DNA of 64,000 nucleotides from Megaustenia siamemsis. Lineage: Eukaryota > Mollusca > Gastropoda > Stylommatophora > Ariophantidae. Positions 32,084 to 44,765 of this stretch are shown piece after piece. How positions within the stretch are numbered: the first letter of the stretch is position 1; each line of letters opens with the position of its first letter. The notes beneath the pieces were generated by a model. It saw only the letters and a list, made by a program, of their open reading frames with translations, ran no database searches and was not told where the DNA came from. The position numbers and the translations under genes were made by a program. The DNA is taken from the NCBI GenBank assembly GCA_032433765.1, contig JAVIAB010000041.1, positions 81,270,928 through 81,334,927 of the forward strand, written 5' to 3'.

Positions 32084-32214
32084 TAAGAGCTTCGTCACTT
32101 GTATCCAAGCCTAGCTTGCAAGATATCGTCACATCGTCGTTGTTTGTTTCCATTTTATTTTCTTATTGCTGTAGCTTTGCTCGTTCTCATCGCAGCCACC
32201 CATCAGCTTTCTCA

Positions 32215-32310
32215 TTATTAGCTGTGACATCTCATTATTAGCTGTGACATCTCATTATTAGCTGTGACATCTCATTTTTAGCTGTGACATCTCATTATTA
32301 GCTGTGATGT
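32215..32310. repeat. 20 bp tandem repeat, about 5 copies
   Basis: The unit is tagctgtgacatctcattat. To the right it decays into irregular tgtgacat-containing sequence up to about 32530. Confidence 0.88.
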
Positions 32311-32534
32311 CTCATTGTTATATGTGACATATCATTATCTGTAACATCTCATAATTATTTGTGCCATTTCAATATATTTTTGACATCTCATTATTTATTA
32401 CCTGTGACATCTATATAACACCTGTGACATTTCATTTATGACATATTTGTCATTATTTTCTGTGACATTTCGTTTTTATCTGTAAAATGTCATAATTAAG
32501 CCCATTTTAGATGGTATTACCTACTGTGACATCT

Positions 32535-32855
32535 CAATTTTAATTGTGACATCTGATAGTTTACCTGTGACATCTGATAGTTTACCTGTGACATTTGATA
32601 GTTTACCTGTGACATTTGATAGTTTACCTGTGACATTTGATAGTTTACCTGTGACATTTGATAGTTTACCTTGTGACATTTGATAGTTTACCTGTGACAT
32701 TTGATAGTTTAAATTGTGACATTTGATAGTTTACCTGTGACATTTGATAGTTTACCTTGTGACATTTGATAGTTTACCTGTGACATTTGATAGTTTACCT
32801 GTGACATTTGATAGTTTACCTTGTGACATTTGATAGTTTACCTGTGACATTATCT
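32535..32855. repeat. 21 bp tandem repeat, about 15 copies
   Basis: The unit is acatttgatagtttacctgt plus g, with an occasional extra t (ccttgtgac). It shares tgtgacat with the previous array, so the two probably have a common origin. Confidence 0.93.
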
Positions 32856-32932
32856 CATAGTGTCATCACGAACGACGTGCAAGCTGAGAAACACATGACA
32901 TGTAACCATTGACAGATGTCATTTCATTGTCT

Positions 32933-35900
32933 AACACAACCACCACTACCACGACAACCCCTCCCAGCACCACTACCACGACAACCACTCCCAGCACCAC
33001 TACCACCACAACCACCACCACGACAACCACTACCACAACCACTACTACCACAACCACCACCACGACAACCACCACCACGACAACCACTACCACTACCACT
33101 ACTACCACAACCACCACCACGACAACCACCACCACGACAACCACTACCACAACCACTACTACCACAACCACCACCACGACAGCCACTGCCACTACCACAA
33201 CCACCATCACTACCACAACAACTACCATTACCACGACAACCACTACCACAATAACCACCACTACCACGACAACCACCACCACTACCACGACAACTACCAT
33301 TACCACGACAACCACTACCACAATAACCACCACTACCACGACAACCACCACCACTACCACGACAACCAACACCACTACCACGACAACCAACACCACTATC
33401 ACAACCACTACCACGACAACCACTGCCACAACAACCACCATCAGTACCACAACAACTACCATTACCACGACAACCACTACCACAACAACCACCACTACCA
33501 CGACAACCACCACCACTGCCACAACCATTACCACGACAACCACCACCACAACAACCACCACTACCACGACAACCACCACTACCACGAAAACCACCACCAC
33601 AACAACCACCACTACCACAACAACCACCACGACCACGACAACCACCACCACTACCACAACAACCACCACTACCACAACAACCACCACTACCACGACAACC
33701 ACCACTACCACAACAACCACCACTACCACAACAACCACCACTACCACGACAACCACCATTACCACGAGTCCACTACCACAACAACCACCACTACCACAAC
33801 AACCACCACTACCACAACAACCACCACTACCACAACAACCACCACTACCACGACAACCACCATTACCACGACAACCACTACCACGACAACCACCACTACC
33901 ACAACAACCACCACTACCACAACAACCACCACTACCACGACAACCACCACTATCACAACCACCACCACTACCACAACCACCACCACTACCACAACCACCA
34001 CCACTACCACGACAACCACCACCACTACCACAACAACCACCACTACCACAACCACCACCACTACCACGACAACCACCACCACTACCACAACAACCACCAC
34101 TACCACGACAACCACCACCACTACCACAACTACCACCACTACCACGACAACCACCACCACTACCACAACAATCACCACTACCACGGCAACCACCACCACT
34201 ACCACAACAACCACCACTACCACAACAACCACCACTACCACAACAACCACCACTACCACAACCACCACCACTACCACAACCACCACCACTACCACAACCA
34301 CCACCACTACCACAACCACCACCACTACCACAACCACCACCACTACCACGACAACCACCACTACCACGACAACCACCACTACCACGACAACCACCACTAC
34401 CACAACCACCACCACTACCACAACCACCACCACTACCACAACCACCACCACTACCACAACCACCACCACTACCACAACCACCACCACTACCACAACCACC
34501 ACCACTACCACAACCACCACGACTACCACAACCACCACCACTACCACAACCACCACCACTACCACGACAACCACCACTAATACGACAACCACCACTACAA
34601 CGACAACCGCCACTACCACAACCACCGCCACTACCACAACCACCACCACTACCACAACAACCACCACTACCACGACAACCACCACCACTACCACAACCAC
34701 CACCACTACCACAACCACCACCACTACCACGACAACCACTACCACAACCACCACCACTACCACAACCACCACCACTACCACAACCACCACCACTACCACA
34801 ACCACCACCACTACCACAACAACCACCACTACCACGACCACCACCACTGCCACAACAACCACCACTGCCACGACCACCACCACTACCACAACAACCACCA
34901 CTACCACAACCACCACCACTACCACAACCACCACCACTACCACAACCACCACCACTACCACAACCACCACCACTACCACAACCACCACCACTACCACGAC
35001 AACCACCACCACTACCACGACAACCACCACTACCACAACAACCACCACTACCACAACCACCACCACTACCACAACCACCACCACTACCACAACAACCACC
35101 ACTACTACGACAACCACCACTACCACGACAACCACCACCACTACCACAACAACCACCACTACCACAACAACCACCACTACCACAACAACCACCACTACCA
35201 CAACAACCACCACTACCACAACAACCACCACTACCACGACAACCACCACCACTACCACAACCACCACCACTACCACAACCACCACCACTACCACGACAAC
35301 CACTACCACAACCACCACCACTACCACAACCACCACCACTACCACAACCACCACCACTACCACAACCACCACCACTACCACAACAACCACCACTACCACG
35401 ACCACCACCACTGCCACAACAACCACCACTGCCACGACCACCACCACTACCACAACAACCACCACTACCACAACCACCACCACTACCACAACCACCACCA
35501 CTACCACAACCACCACCACTACCACAACCACCACCACTACCACAACCACCACCACTACCACGACAACCACCACCACTACCACGACAACCACCACTACCAC
35601 AACAACCACCACTACCACAACCACCACCACTACCACAACCACCACCACTACCACAACAACCACCACTACTACGACAACCACCACTACCACGACAACCACC
35701 ACCACTACCACAACAACCACCACTACCACAACAACCACCACTACCACAACAACCACCACTACCACAACAACCACCACTACCACAACAACCACCACTACCA
35801 CAACAACCACCACTACCACAACAACCACCACTACCACAACCACCACCACTACCACAACAACCACCACTACCACAACAACCACCACTACCACAACCACCAC

Positions 35901-37195
35901 CACTACCACGACAACCACCACCACTACCACAACAACCACCACTACCACAACCACCACCACTACCACAAAACAACCACCACTACCACAACAACCACCACTA
36001 CCACAACAACCACCACTACCACGGCCACCACCACTACCACAACCACCACCACTACCACAACCACCACCACTACCACAACAACCACCACCACTACCACAAC
36101 AACCACCACTACCACCACTACCACGACAACCACCACCACCACTACCACAACAACCACCACTACCACGACAACCACTACCACAACAACCACCACTACCACA
36201 ACAACCACCACTACCACGACAACCACCACTACCACAACAACCACCACTACCACAACCGCCACTACCACGACAACCACCACTACCACAACAACCACCACTA
36301 CCACAACAACCACCACTACCACGACCACCACCACTACCACAACAACCACCACTACCACAACCACCACCACTACCACAACAACCACCACTACCACAACCAC
36401 CACTACCACAACCACCACCACTACCACAACCACCACCACAACAACCACCACTACCACAACAACCACCACTACCACAACCACCACCACTACCACAACAACC
36501 ACCACTACCACAACAACCACCACAACCACCACCACTACCACAACAACCACCACTACCACAACCACCACCACTACCACAACAACCACCACTACCACAACAA
36601 CCACCACTACCACGACAACCACTACCACAACAACCACCACTACCACAACTACCACCACTACCACAACCACTACCACGACAACCACCACCACTACCACAAC
36701 CACTACCACGACAACCACTGCCAATACAACAACCACCACTACCACAACCACTACCACGACAACCACCACCACTACCACAACCACTACCACGACAACCACC
36801 ACCACTACCACAACCACTACCACGACAACCACCACCACTACCACAACCACTACCACGACAACCACCACCACTACCACAACCACTACCACGACAACCACCA
36901 CCACTACCACAACCACTACCACGACAACCACCACCACTACCACAACCATTACCACGACAACCACCACCACTACCACAACCACTACCACGACAACCACCAC
37001 CACTACCACAACCACTACCACGACAACCACCACCACTACCACAACAACTACCACGACAACCACCACCACTACCACAACCATTACCACGACAACCACTGCC
37101 AATACAACAACCACCACTACCACAACCACTACCACGACAACCACCACCACTACCACAACCATTACCACGACAACCACTACGAATACAACAACAGC
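32933..37195. repeat. 4.3 kb (ACC/ACT/ACA)n array with several sub-domains
   Basis: The plus strand is nearly free of G and T and is built of ACC, ACT, ACA and ACG triplets; ctaccacaacaaccaccacta is a typical phrase less its last base. Sub-domains are irregular ACN triplets to about 33760, a 15-21 bp phrase core at 33760-35970, a mixed section, and a regular 33 bp phrase from about 36640 to 37160. Because everything is a multiple of three, long frames stay open on both strands (Thr-rich, Pro-Leu-Pro-Gln or His-Tyr-Asn on plus; Val- or Gly-Ser-Cys-rich on minus). None has an ATG in context or splice support, so I do not call a protein. Confidence 0.92.
34652..35779. repeat. 564 bp block duplicated in tandem inside the ACC array
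   Basis: Rare words recur 564 bp apart. gacaaccact with ctaccac before it falls at 34731 and 35295, gaccaccaccactgcc at 34836 and 35400, and actactacga at 35101 and 35665. Sequence between the markers matches throughout by eye. The duplicated copies are about 34652-35215 and 35216-35779. Confidence 0.88.
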
Positions 37196-37236
37196 CGAAC
37201 ACCGTGAGAACATCCTCTCAGGAGATACCACTTTGA

Positions 37237-37345
37237 GAGAATAACACGACAGCCACTCCTTATATCCACTCATTATATCCACTCCACACAACCACTCCTT
37301 ATATCCACTCCACACAACCACTCATTATATCCACTACACACATCC
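37237..37345. repeat. Short degenerate repeat of TTATATCCACTC
   Basis: Words such as ccttatatccactc and cattatatccact recur about five times with variable spacers. Confidence 0.6.
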
Positions 37346-37459
37346 ACTCTTCACATTTACTCCTTGTATCCACTCCACACGCTTCCTGTAATCCACTCCC
37401 ACGCATCACAATAATAACTTGTAGGTAAAACCTGATACGTTATCGCAATCAGTTAAATA

Positions 37460-37625
37460 GATGTTGGAGAGAAATTAGAAGTCAATTTGATCATTTATAG
37501 ATGTTGGAGAGAAATTAGAAGTCAATTTGATCATTTATAGATGTTGGAGAGAAATTAGAAGTCAATTTGATCATTTATAGATGTTGGAGAGAAATTAGAA
37601 GTCAATTTGATCATTTATAGATGTT
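37460..37625. repeat. 40 bp tandem repeat, 4 copies
   Basis: The unit begins atagatgttggagagaaatt and continues agaagtcaatttgatcattt. Copies are identical over their full length as far as I can see. Confidence 0.95.
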
Positions 37626-37893
37626 CGTCAAACTGTGTGTTAATGTTGAAATGTGTGTGATATGATATCAGTTGATATGGAAGTGAATTGTAAGTGAATT
37701 GTAAGTGAATTTAGAAATATTTGAGAGGAAACTGCACGGAATGTTGTACGAACTGACACCAGGCAATGACAGAATGATTGAGCAGCATCTGAACATGAAA
37801 TCGGAGATGCCCTTCTCGATGTCTTCATAAACACACACACATACACTTGTGCACGCCCACACAGTTCTGCCTTCAGTTATTGCGTGAACAATT
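37626..37893. other. Unique spacer, no gene seen
   Basis: Single-copy sequence; short minus-strand frames have no recognisable features. Confidence 0.4.
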
Positions 37894-38590
37894 TATCATC
37901 ATCATCATCATTACGTGCCGTCTCCGCATCGAAGGTTGGCTAACATGGAGCGCCATTCCGCTCTGTCTCTTGCTTTGATGGTGCAGATTATTATAGGTTG
38001 ACTTGTCCATCTTTTGATGTTACTTGTCCATGTTAGTCTAGGTCTGCCTCTGCCTCTTTTACCTTGTATTTTCCCCTCCAGGATTACTTTTAGTAGGCTG
38101 TTGTGTCTTTTAACATGGCCCAGAAATCGCGTTTGTCTTGTTTGAATTGTGTTTAGTAGTTCTCTTTTCATTTTTAGTTGTTTTAAGACTTCATCGTTTC
38201 TTTTCTTTCCATCACAATTCTACCTATTCTTCTACATATTCACATTTCAAAGGCTTCAATTCTCTGTTTATTTTTTATATAATGTCCATGCTTCTGCACC
38301 ATACAGGAATATTGAGAAGATGTCACATTTTGCTTTTTTTAGTTTTAGCCTTGCTTCATGGCATTAAAATTACATTTTTCCATTCCTATTCTTTTGTTTA
38401 TTTCAGTTGTACATTTTCCATCACTGGTTATAGTATGTCCAAGGTAGATGTAGCTCTGAACTGTCTCCAGGTCTATTCCTTCTATTTGGATATCCACTTG
38501 TGGGTTTTGAGTATTTTCTTTGTTTATGAGCACAGTTTTAGTCTTTTTGATATTCATGTCTAGTCCAGGTTTTTTGCTTGTCATATAAAC
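37894..38590 (-). mobile_element. RTE-type retrotransposon fragment, subfamily B
   Basis: On the minus strand the copy starts after the RT catalytic motif. KPGLDMNIKKTKTVLINKE is followed by SYIYLGHTITSDGKCTTEIN (primer-grip type). After a disrupted region come MKRELLNTIQTRQTRFLGHV and KIQGKRGRGRPRLTWTSNIK, then LRCGDGT and a (TGA)n tail. The order matches the plus-strand copy at 42215-42548. It is 5' truncated, with frameshifts. Confidence 0.85.
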
Positions 38591-38925
38591 AATAACAATA
38601 AAACATAAATACAAATGGCTGGCGCTTTATATGTGCATATATTAGTATCAGAGTGCTACAATGTGCCAACACAGCACACATATGTTCACGAAACCATTGC
38701 TAGCCACATACAAAATCTGACATTTTAAAAACACAAAATATCCCATAATTTCTGTCTTTGATTGACGTCCTAGCTTGAGAATGATTGTCTGTAAATGATT
38801 GCGTCTGCCTGGACAATCAAAATGGCTGCATGATTTCTAATTGTGAACTTTGTGATCTCATTTATTCAATAAAAAGATGTCAACTTGACCCGCTCACCAA
38901 GTTTTCTTGTTTGTTTCTGTGAGTC
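38591..38925. other. Unique spacer with an isolated AATAAA
   Basis: No exon was found. AATAAA at 38868-38873 has no assignable gene upstream on the plus strand. Confidence 0.4.
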
Positions 38926-39565
38926 AGTGAGTAATGAATCAGTAAGTCAGTGATTCGTGAGTCTGTGAGTCGTGAGTCAGTAAATCAGTGAGTCCGTGAG
39001 TTGTGAGTCAGTGAGTCGTAAGTCAGTAAGTCCGTGAGTTGTGAGTCAGTGATTCGTGAGTCGTGAGTCAGTGATTCGTGAGTCGTGAGTAAGTGAGTTG
39101 AAAGTCATGAGTCGTTGAGTCGTGAGTCAGTGAGTCCGTGAGTTGTAAGTCAGTGAGTCGTGAGTTAGTAAATCAGTGAGTCCATGAGTCCGTGAGTTAT
39201 GAGTCAGTGAGTCGTAAGTCAGTAAGTCCGTGAGTTTTGAGTCAGTGATTCGTGAGTCGTGAGTTGCGAGTCATGAGTCGTGAGTCGTGAATCATTGAGT
39301 CGTGAGTGAGTGAGTCGTGAGTCATTGAGTCGTGAGTGAGTGAGTCGTGAATCATTGAGTCGTGAGTGAGTCGTGAGTCATTGAGTCGTGAGTGAGTGAG
39401 TCGTGAGTCAGTGTGTCGTGAGTGAGTGAGTCGAGAGTCATTGAATTGTGAGTCAGTGAGTCGTGAGTCAGTGAGTCGTGAGTCATTGAGTCGTGAGTGA
39501 GTGAGTCGTGAGTCAGTGAGTCGTGAGTCATTGAGTCGTGAGTGAGTGAGTCAGTGAGTTGCGAG
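38926..39565. repeat. Degenerate GTGAGTC array rich in AP-1 words
   Basis: gtgagtcagtgagtcgtgag and related phrases recur with variable spacing of about 7-17 bp. TGAGTCA, the AP-1/TRE consensus, occurs at least 15 times by eye, with many TGATTC and TGAGTC near-misses. It is a tandem array; regulatory meaning is unproven. Confidence 0.88.
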
Positions 39566-39604
39566 TTATTGAAATCACCAAGGAAATATAGTTTTTGGAA
39601 ATTA

Positions 39605-41905
39605 GCGACGCGCGACGATCTACTTCTGGGAGTAGAGAGTTTGTGGGTGTGACCTAGGAGAAATGATCTACTTCTGGGATTAGAAAGTTTGTGGGTGTGA
39701 CCTAGGAGAAATGATCTACTTCTGGGATTAGAGAGTTTGTGGGTGTGACCGACGAGAAATGATCTACTTCTGGGATTAGAGAATTTGTGGGTGTGACCGA
39801 CGAGAAATGATCTACTTCTTGGAGTAGAGAGTTTGTGGCTGTGACCTAGGAGAAATGATCTACTTCTGGGAGTAGATAGTTTGTGGGTGTGACCTAGGAG
39901 AAATGATCTACTTCCGGGAGTAGAGAGTTTGTAGCTGTGGCCGATGAGAAATGATCTACTTCTGGAGTAGAGAGTTTGCGGGTGTGGCCGACGAGAAATG
40001 ATCTACTTCTTGGAGTAGAGAGTTTGTGGGTGTGACCGTGGAGAAATGATCTACTTCTGGGAGTAGAGATTTTGTGGGTGTGATAGAGGAGAAATGATCT
40101 ACTTCTGGGAGTAGAGAGTTTGTGGGTGTGGCCGACGAGAAATGATCTACTTCTGGGAGTAGAGATTTTGTGGGTGTGATGGAGGAGAAATGATCTACTT
40201 CTGGGATTAGAGAGTTTGTGGGTGTGACCGAGGAGAAATGATCTACTTCTTGGAGTAGAGAGTTTGTGGGTGTGACCGAGGAGATTTGATCTACTTCTGG
40301 GAGTAGAGAGTTTGTGGGCGTGACCGAGGAGAAATGATCTACTTCTGGGAGTAGAGAGTTTATGGGTGTGACCGAGGAGAAATGATCTACTTCTGGGAGT
40401 AGAGAGTTTGTGGGTGTGACCGAGGTGAAATGATCTACTTCTGGGAGTAGAGAGTTTGTGGGTGTGATGTAGGAGAAATGATCTACTTCTGGGAGTAGAA
40501 AGTTTGTGGGTGTGACCGAAGAGAAATGATCTACTTCTGGGATTAGAGAGTTTGTGGGTGTGATGTAGGAGAAATGATCTACTTCTGGGAGTAGAGAGTT
40601 TGTGGGCGTGACCGAGGAGAAATGATCTACTTCTGGGAGTAGAGAGTTTGTGGGTGTGACCGACGAGAAATGATCTACTTCTGGGAGTAGAGAGTTTGTG
40701 GGTATGACCGAGGAGAAATGATCTACTTCTGGGAGTAGAGAGTTTGTGGGTGTGACCGAGGAGAAATAATCTACTTCTGGGAGTAGAGAGTTTGTGGGTG
40801 TGACCGAGGAGAAATGATCTACTTCTGGGAGTATAGTTTGTGGGTGTGATCGAGGAGAAATGATCTACTTCTGGGATTAGAGAGTTTGTGGGCGTGACCG
40901 ACGACAAATGATCTACTTCTGGGAGTGGGGAGTTTGTGGGTGTGACCGACGAGAAATGATCTACTTCTGGGAGTAGAGAGTTTGTGGGCGTGACCGAGGA
41001 GAAATGATCTACTTCTGGGAGTATAGTTTGTGGGTGTGACCGTGGAGAAATGATCTACTTCTGGGAGTATAGTTTGTGGGTGTGACCGACGAGAAATGAT
41101 CTACTTCTGGGAGTAGAGAATTTGTGGGTGGGGCCGAGGAGAAATGATCTACCTCTGGGAGTAGAGAGTTTGTGGGCGTGACCGAGGAGAAATGATGTAC
41201 TTCTTGGAGTATAGTTTGTGGGTGTGACCGTGGAGAAATGATCTACTTCTGGGAGTATAGTTTGTGGGTGTGACCGTGGAGAAATGATCTACTTCTGGGA
41301 GTATAGTTTGTGGGTGTGACCGTGGAGAAATGATCTACTTCTGGGAGTATATTTTGTGGGTGTGACCGTGGAGAAATGATCTACTTCTGGGAGTATAGTT
41401 TGTGGTTGTGACCGTGGAGAAATGATCTACTTCTGGGAGTATAGTTTGTGGGTGTGACCGTGGAGAAATGATCTAATTCTGGGAGTATAGTTTGTGGTTG
41501 TGACCATGGAGAAATGATCTACTTCTGGGAGTATAGTTTGTGGGTGTGACCGTGGAGAAATGATCTACTTCTGGGAGTATAGTTTGTGGGTATGACCGTG
41601 GAGAAATGATCTACTTCTGGGAGTATAGTTTGTGGGTATGACCGTGGAGAAATGATCTACTTCTGGGAGTATAGTTTGTGGGTATGACCGTGGAGAAATG
41701 ATCTACTTCTGGGAGTATAGTTTGTGGGTATGACCGTGGAGAAATGATCTACTTCTGGGAGTATAGTTTGTGGGTATGACCGTGGAGAAATGATCTACTT
41801 CTGGGAGTATAGTTTGTGGGTATGACCGTGGAGAAATGATCTACTTCTGGGGGTAGAGAGTTTGTGGGTATGACCGTGGAGAAATGATCTACTTCTGGCA
41901 GTAGA
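39605..41905. repeat. 48/46 bp tandem repeat, about 48 copies
   Basis: The unit begins gagaaatgatctacttctgg and continues gagtagagagtttgtgggtg then tgaccgag. Left copies (to about 41000) are mostly 48 bp with gtagagag. Right copies are 46 bp with gtatag and tgaccgtg, and are far more uniform (41210-41830). Minus-strand frames in the 48 bp part are periodic by-products. Confidence 0.93.
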
Positions 41906-42214
41906 GAAAAGACTCACTACCAAAGCAATCAAGGTAGAATGACGTCATCAAGAAACCTCGAACGATTTTTTTTGACAATCACCAGCGCTTCTGTTGAATC
42001 TTCTTGTCATAAAGCCGATGTGGTATCTTTAGACCACTGAACCTCCTTAGTCGCCTCAAGCATGGCAGGTAAGAAAGGCTTTATTCTTGTCCCCCTCATC
42101 TTGGAGGTCCTAGTAGCCACACGGAGTGTAGCCTGTTCTCATCTCAACAAAGGGAGGTCAGTAGGGAAACACATTGTTGTCTCATTCAACGCCAGATTAT
42201 GTCCCTTGTTGGCA
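41906..42214. other. Unique spacer, no gene seen
   Basis: Single-copy sequence; nothing supportable. Confidence 0.4.
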
Positions 42215-42548
42215 TAATTGGATGGAAAGAAAATTAAACAAACGATGAAGTCTTAAAACAACTAAAAATGAAAAGAGAACTACTAAGCACAATTCAAACA
42301 AGGCAAATGCGATTTTTGGGCCATGTTAAAAGACACAACAGCCTACTAAAAGTAATCCTGGAGGGGAAAATACAAGGTAAAAGAGAGGGAGGCAGACCAA
42401 GACTAACATGGACGAGTAACATCATAAGATGGACAATTCAGCCTATGACAATCTGCAACATCAAAGTAAGAGACAGGGCGTAATGGCGCTCCATGGTAGC
42501 CAACCTTCGATGCGGAGACGGCACTCAATGATGATGATGATGACGCGT
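42215..42548 (+). mobile_element. RTE-type retrotransposon tail, subfamily B
   Basis: The plus strand reads MKRELLSTIQTRQMRFLGHV, NSLLKVILEGKIQGKREGGR and PRLTWTSNIIRW, stops at TAA 42481-42483, and ends in GGCACTCAATGATGATGATG. It is the most readable of the three subfamily B copies over this segment, but it lacks everything upstream. Confidence 0.85.
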
Positions 42549-42675
42549 ACCTTGTGTGTATGACGTTTGTCGCTATTAGTTGCCTACTACGTCTATTTGT
42601 TGCCTACTACGTCACTGCGTAACTACGTCATATCAGATCGAAGGATCATTTTTTAAAAGACGATAAGACAATCAG

Positions 42676-43168
42676 TTTCACTTGCATACCTGAACTTGAT
42701 ACCTGAACTTGATACCTGAACTTGATACCTGAACTTGATACCTGAACTTGGTACCTGAACATGATACCTGAACTTGGTACCTGAACTTGATACCTGAACT
42801 TGGTACCTGAACTTGATACCTGAACTTGGTACCTGAACTTGATACCTGAACTTGGTACCTGAACTTGATACCTGAACTTGATACCTGAACTTGATACCTG
42901 AACTTGGTACCTGAACTTGATACCTGAACTTGGTACCTGAACTTGATACCTGAACTTGGTACCTGAACTTGATACCTGAACTTGATACCTGAACTTGATA
43001 CCTGAACTTGATACCTGAACTTGGTACCTGAACTTGGTACCTGAACTTGATACCTGAACTTGATACCTGAACATGATACCTGAACTTGATACCTGAACTT
43101 GATACCTGAACTTGATACCTGAACTTGGTACCTGAACTTGATACCTGAACTTGATACCTGAACTTGAT
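42676..43168. repeat. 14 bp tandem repeat, about 35 copies
   Basis: The unit is gatacctgaacttg, with ggtacc and gaacatg variants. Three minus-strand frames stay open because no stop falls in the 42 bp common period (FRYQVQVSSSGIK); I treat these as artefacts. Confidence 0.95.
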
Positions 43169-43815
43169 AGTTCCCATTATTGCAGGTTAGTGGTCCTTGG
43201 TACCTGAACATGATAGCTCCCATTATTGCAGGTTAGTGGTCCTTGGTACCTGAACTTGATAGTTCCCCTTATTGCAGATTAGTGGTCCTTGGTACCTGAA
43301 CATGATAGCTCCCATTATTGCAGGTTAGTGGTCCTTGGTACCTGAACTTGATAGTTCCCCTTATTGCAGATTAGTGGTCCTTGGTACCTGAACTTGATAG
43401 TTCCCATTATTGCAGGTTAGTGGTCCTTGGTACCTGAACTTGGTAGTTCCCATTATTGCAGGTTAGTGGTCCTTGGTACCTGAACTTGGTGGTTCCCATT
43501 ATTGCAGGTTAGTGGTCCTTGGTACCTGAACTTGGTAATTCCCATTATTGCAGGTTAGTGGTCCTTGGTACCTGAACTTGGTAGTTCCCATTATTTCAGG
43601 TTAGTGGTCCTTGGTACCTGAACTTGGTAGTTCCCATTATTGCAGGTTAGTGGTCCTTGGTACCTGAACTTGGTAGTTCCCATTATTGCAGGTTAGTGGT
43701 CCTTGGTACCTGAACTTGGTAGTTCCCATTATTGCAGGTTAGTGGTTCTTGGTACCTGAACTTTTTAGTTCCCATTATTGCAGGTTAGTGGTCCTTGGTA
43801 CCTGAACTTGATAGT
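43169..43815. repeat. 47 bp tandem repeat that contains the 14 bp unit, about 14 copies
   Basis: The unit begins gttcccattattgcaggtta and continues gtggtccttggtacctgaacttgatag. Its last 17 bases equal the neighbouring 14 bp repeat, so one array grew from the edge of the other. Each copy carries ttattgcaggttagt, which has the form of a splice acceptor immediately followed by a splice donor. Confidence 0.93.
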
Positions 43816-43837
43816 TTCTAATTGAGTTATTTGCGGG

Positions 43838-44760
43838 TCATCATCATTGCACTCCCAACATGTCCATAGGTGCTCAGATCCCCACCTCAGTTGTTGAGTT
43901 TTTTTGTGGGTTATCATCATTGCACTCCCAACATGTACATAGGTGCTCAGATCCCCTCCTCAGCAAATCCCGTAGTGTCCAGCGACTGACGACTCCAGTT
44001 CTATGTTGGCTGATAAGTCTTCTTACACGTCCACTAAGTTTCTCGTTTCTGGCTGTGCCCATCTTAACTCCCATCTCTTTCATCCGAAGGAGTGGCGCGG
44101 ATTCATGACTGTCGAAGTCATGTGCTCTTCTCACAGCTCGGAGGACATTGATGATGTCCGCCCGATCCATTGGTTGACCGTCCTCAACGACAGCGCAGCT
44201 AGCCAACCTATCCGCTCTTTCATTTCCCCGTACTCCCGCATGTCCAGGGACATATACAAAGGTGACCCTACATATTTTTGACTTCTGCAATGACTCTACC
44301 CATTGCATGCGTACAGAGCCCGCCTCCACTTTTTTATCATGCTCATCGAATCACTCAGTATACATGCGTGGGTATAGTCTTGTGACTCTAACCATTTGAA
44401 TGCCTTGGTCACTGCCATCGCCTCCACTGTCATGCTACTCGTGGTCATGACGTATGCTCCACCGTCCTCTTTGACTATTCTGCCTGCCGAGCATGTTGTA
44501 AATGCCCATACACTCCTTTGGTGCCATATTACAGATCCGTCTGTATAGATGACTGCATCTTTCTCATCGGTGTTATCACAGATGAGACCATTGACCTCCG
44601 TTGTAATTACGTCTGTGTCCTGTTCCCTACATTTCCTGTTGAGTGAGACAATACACGAAAGTGTCCCCTGAAGACGTAGGCACCGGTATCCACTTCTTGC
44701 CAGCGTTGATAGTTCAAGCCCACAGACCTGTTTGATGACGTCTTCTGCTTGACCCATCCA
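43838..44760 (-). pseudogene. RNase H domain of an I/Jockey-type non-LTR retrotransposon, frameshifted
   Basis: Two minus-strand frames together make one RNase H domain. The first (44757 to about 44320) has AVIYTDGSVI (first catalytic Asp), SSMTVEAMAVTKAFKWLE (Glu) and ACILSDSMSMIKK (Asp). The second (about 44329 to 43874) has VTFVYVPGHAGVRGNERADR with the last catalytic Asp. All four acidic residues are present. The frames meet at an A6 homopolymer after ATGAT; one more A would keep the frame, so this could be mutation or sequencing error. Downstream is EHLCTCWEC, a possible Cys knuckle. The 3' end (43838-43960) holds a duplicated piece of about 66 bp (actcccaacatgt, ggtgctcagatccc). RNase H after RT is typical of the I clade; RT itself is absent. 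Confidence 0.85.
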
Positions 44761-44765
44761 TGATT

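Noticed and set aside
32909..37207. Plus-strand frame of over 1400 codons (Thr, then PLPQ, then His/Tyr/Asn) and overlapping Val- and Gly-Ser-Cys-rich minus frames
   Set aside because: Open only because the triplet-based array lacks stops. The start is TTG, frames are open on both strands, and there are no domains or splice support.
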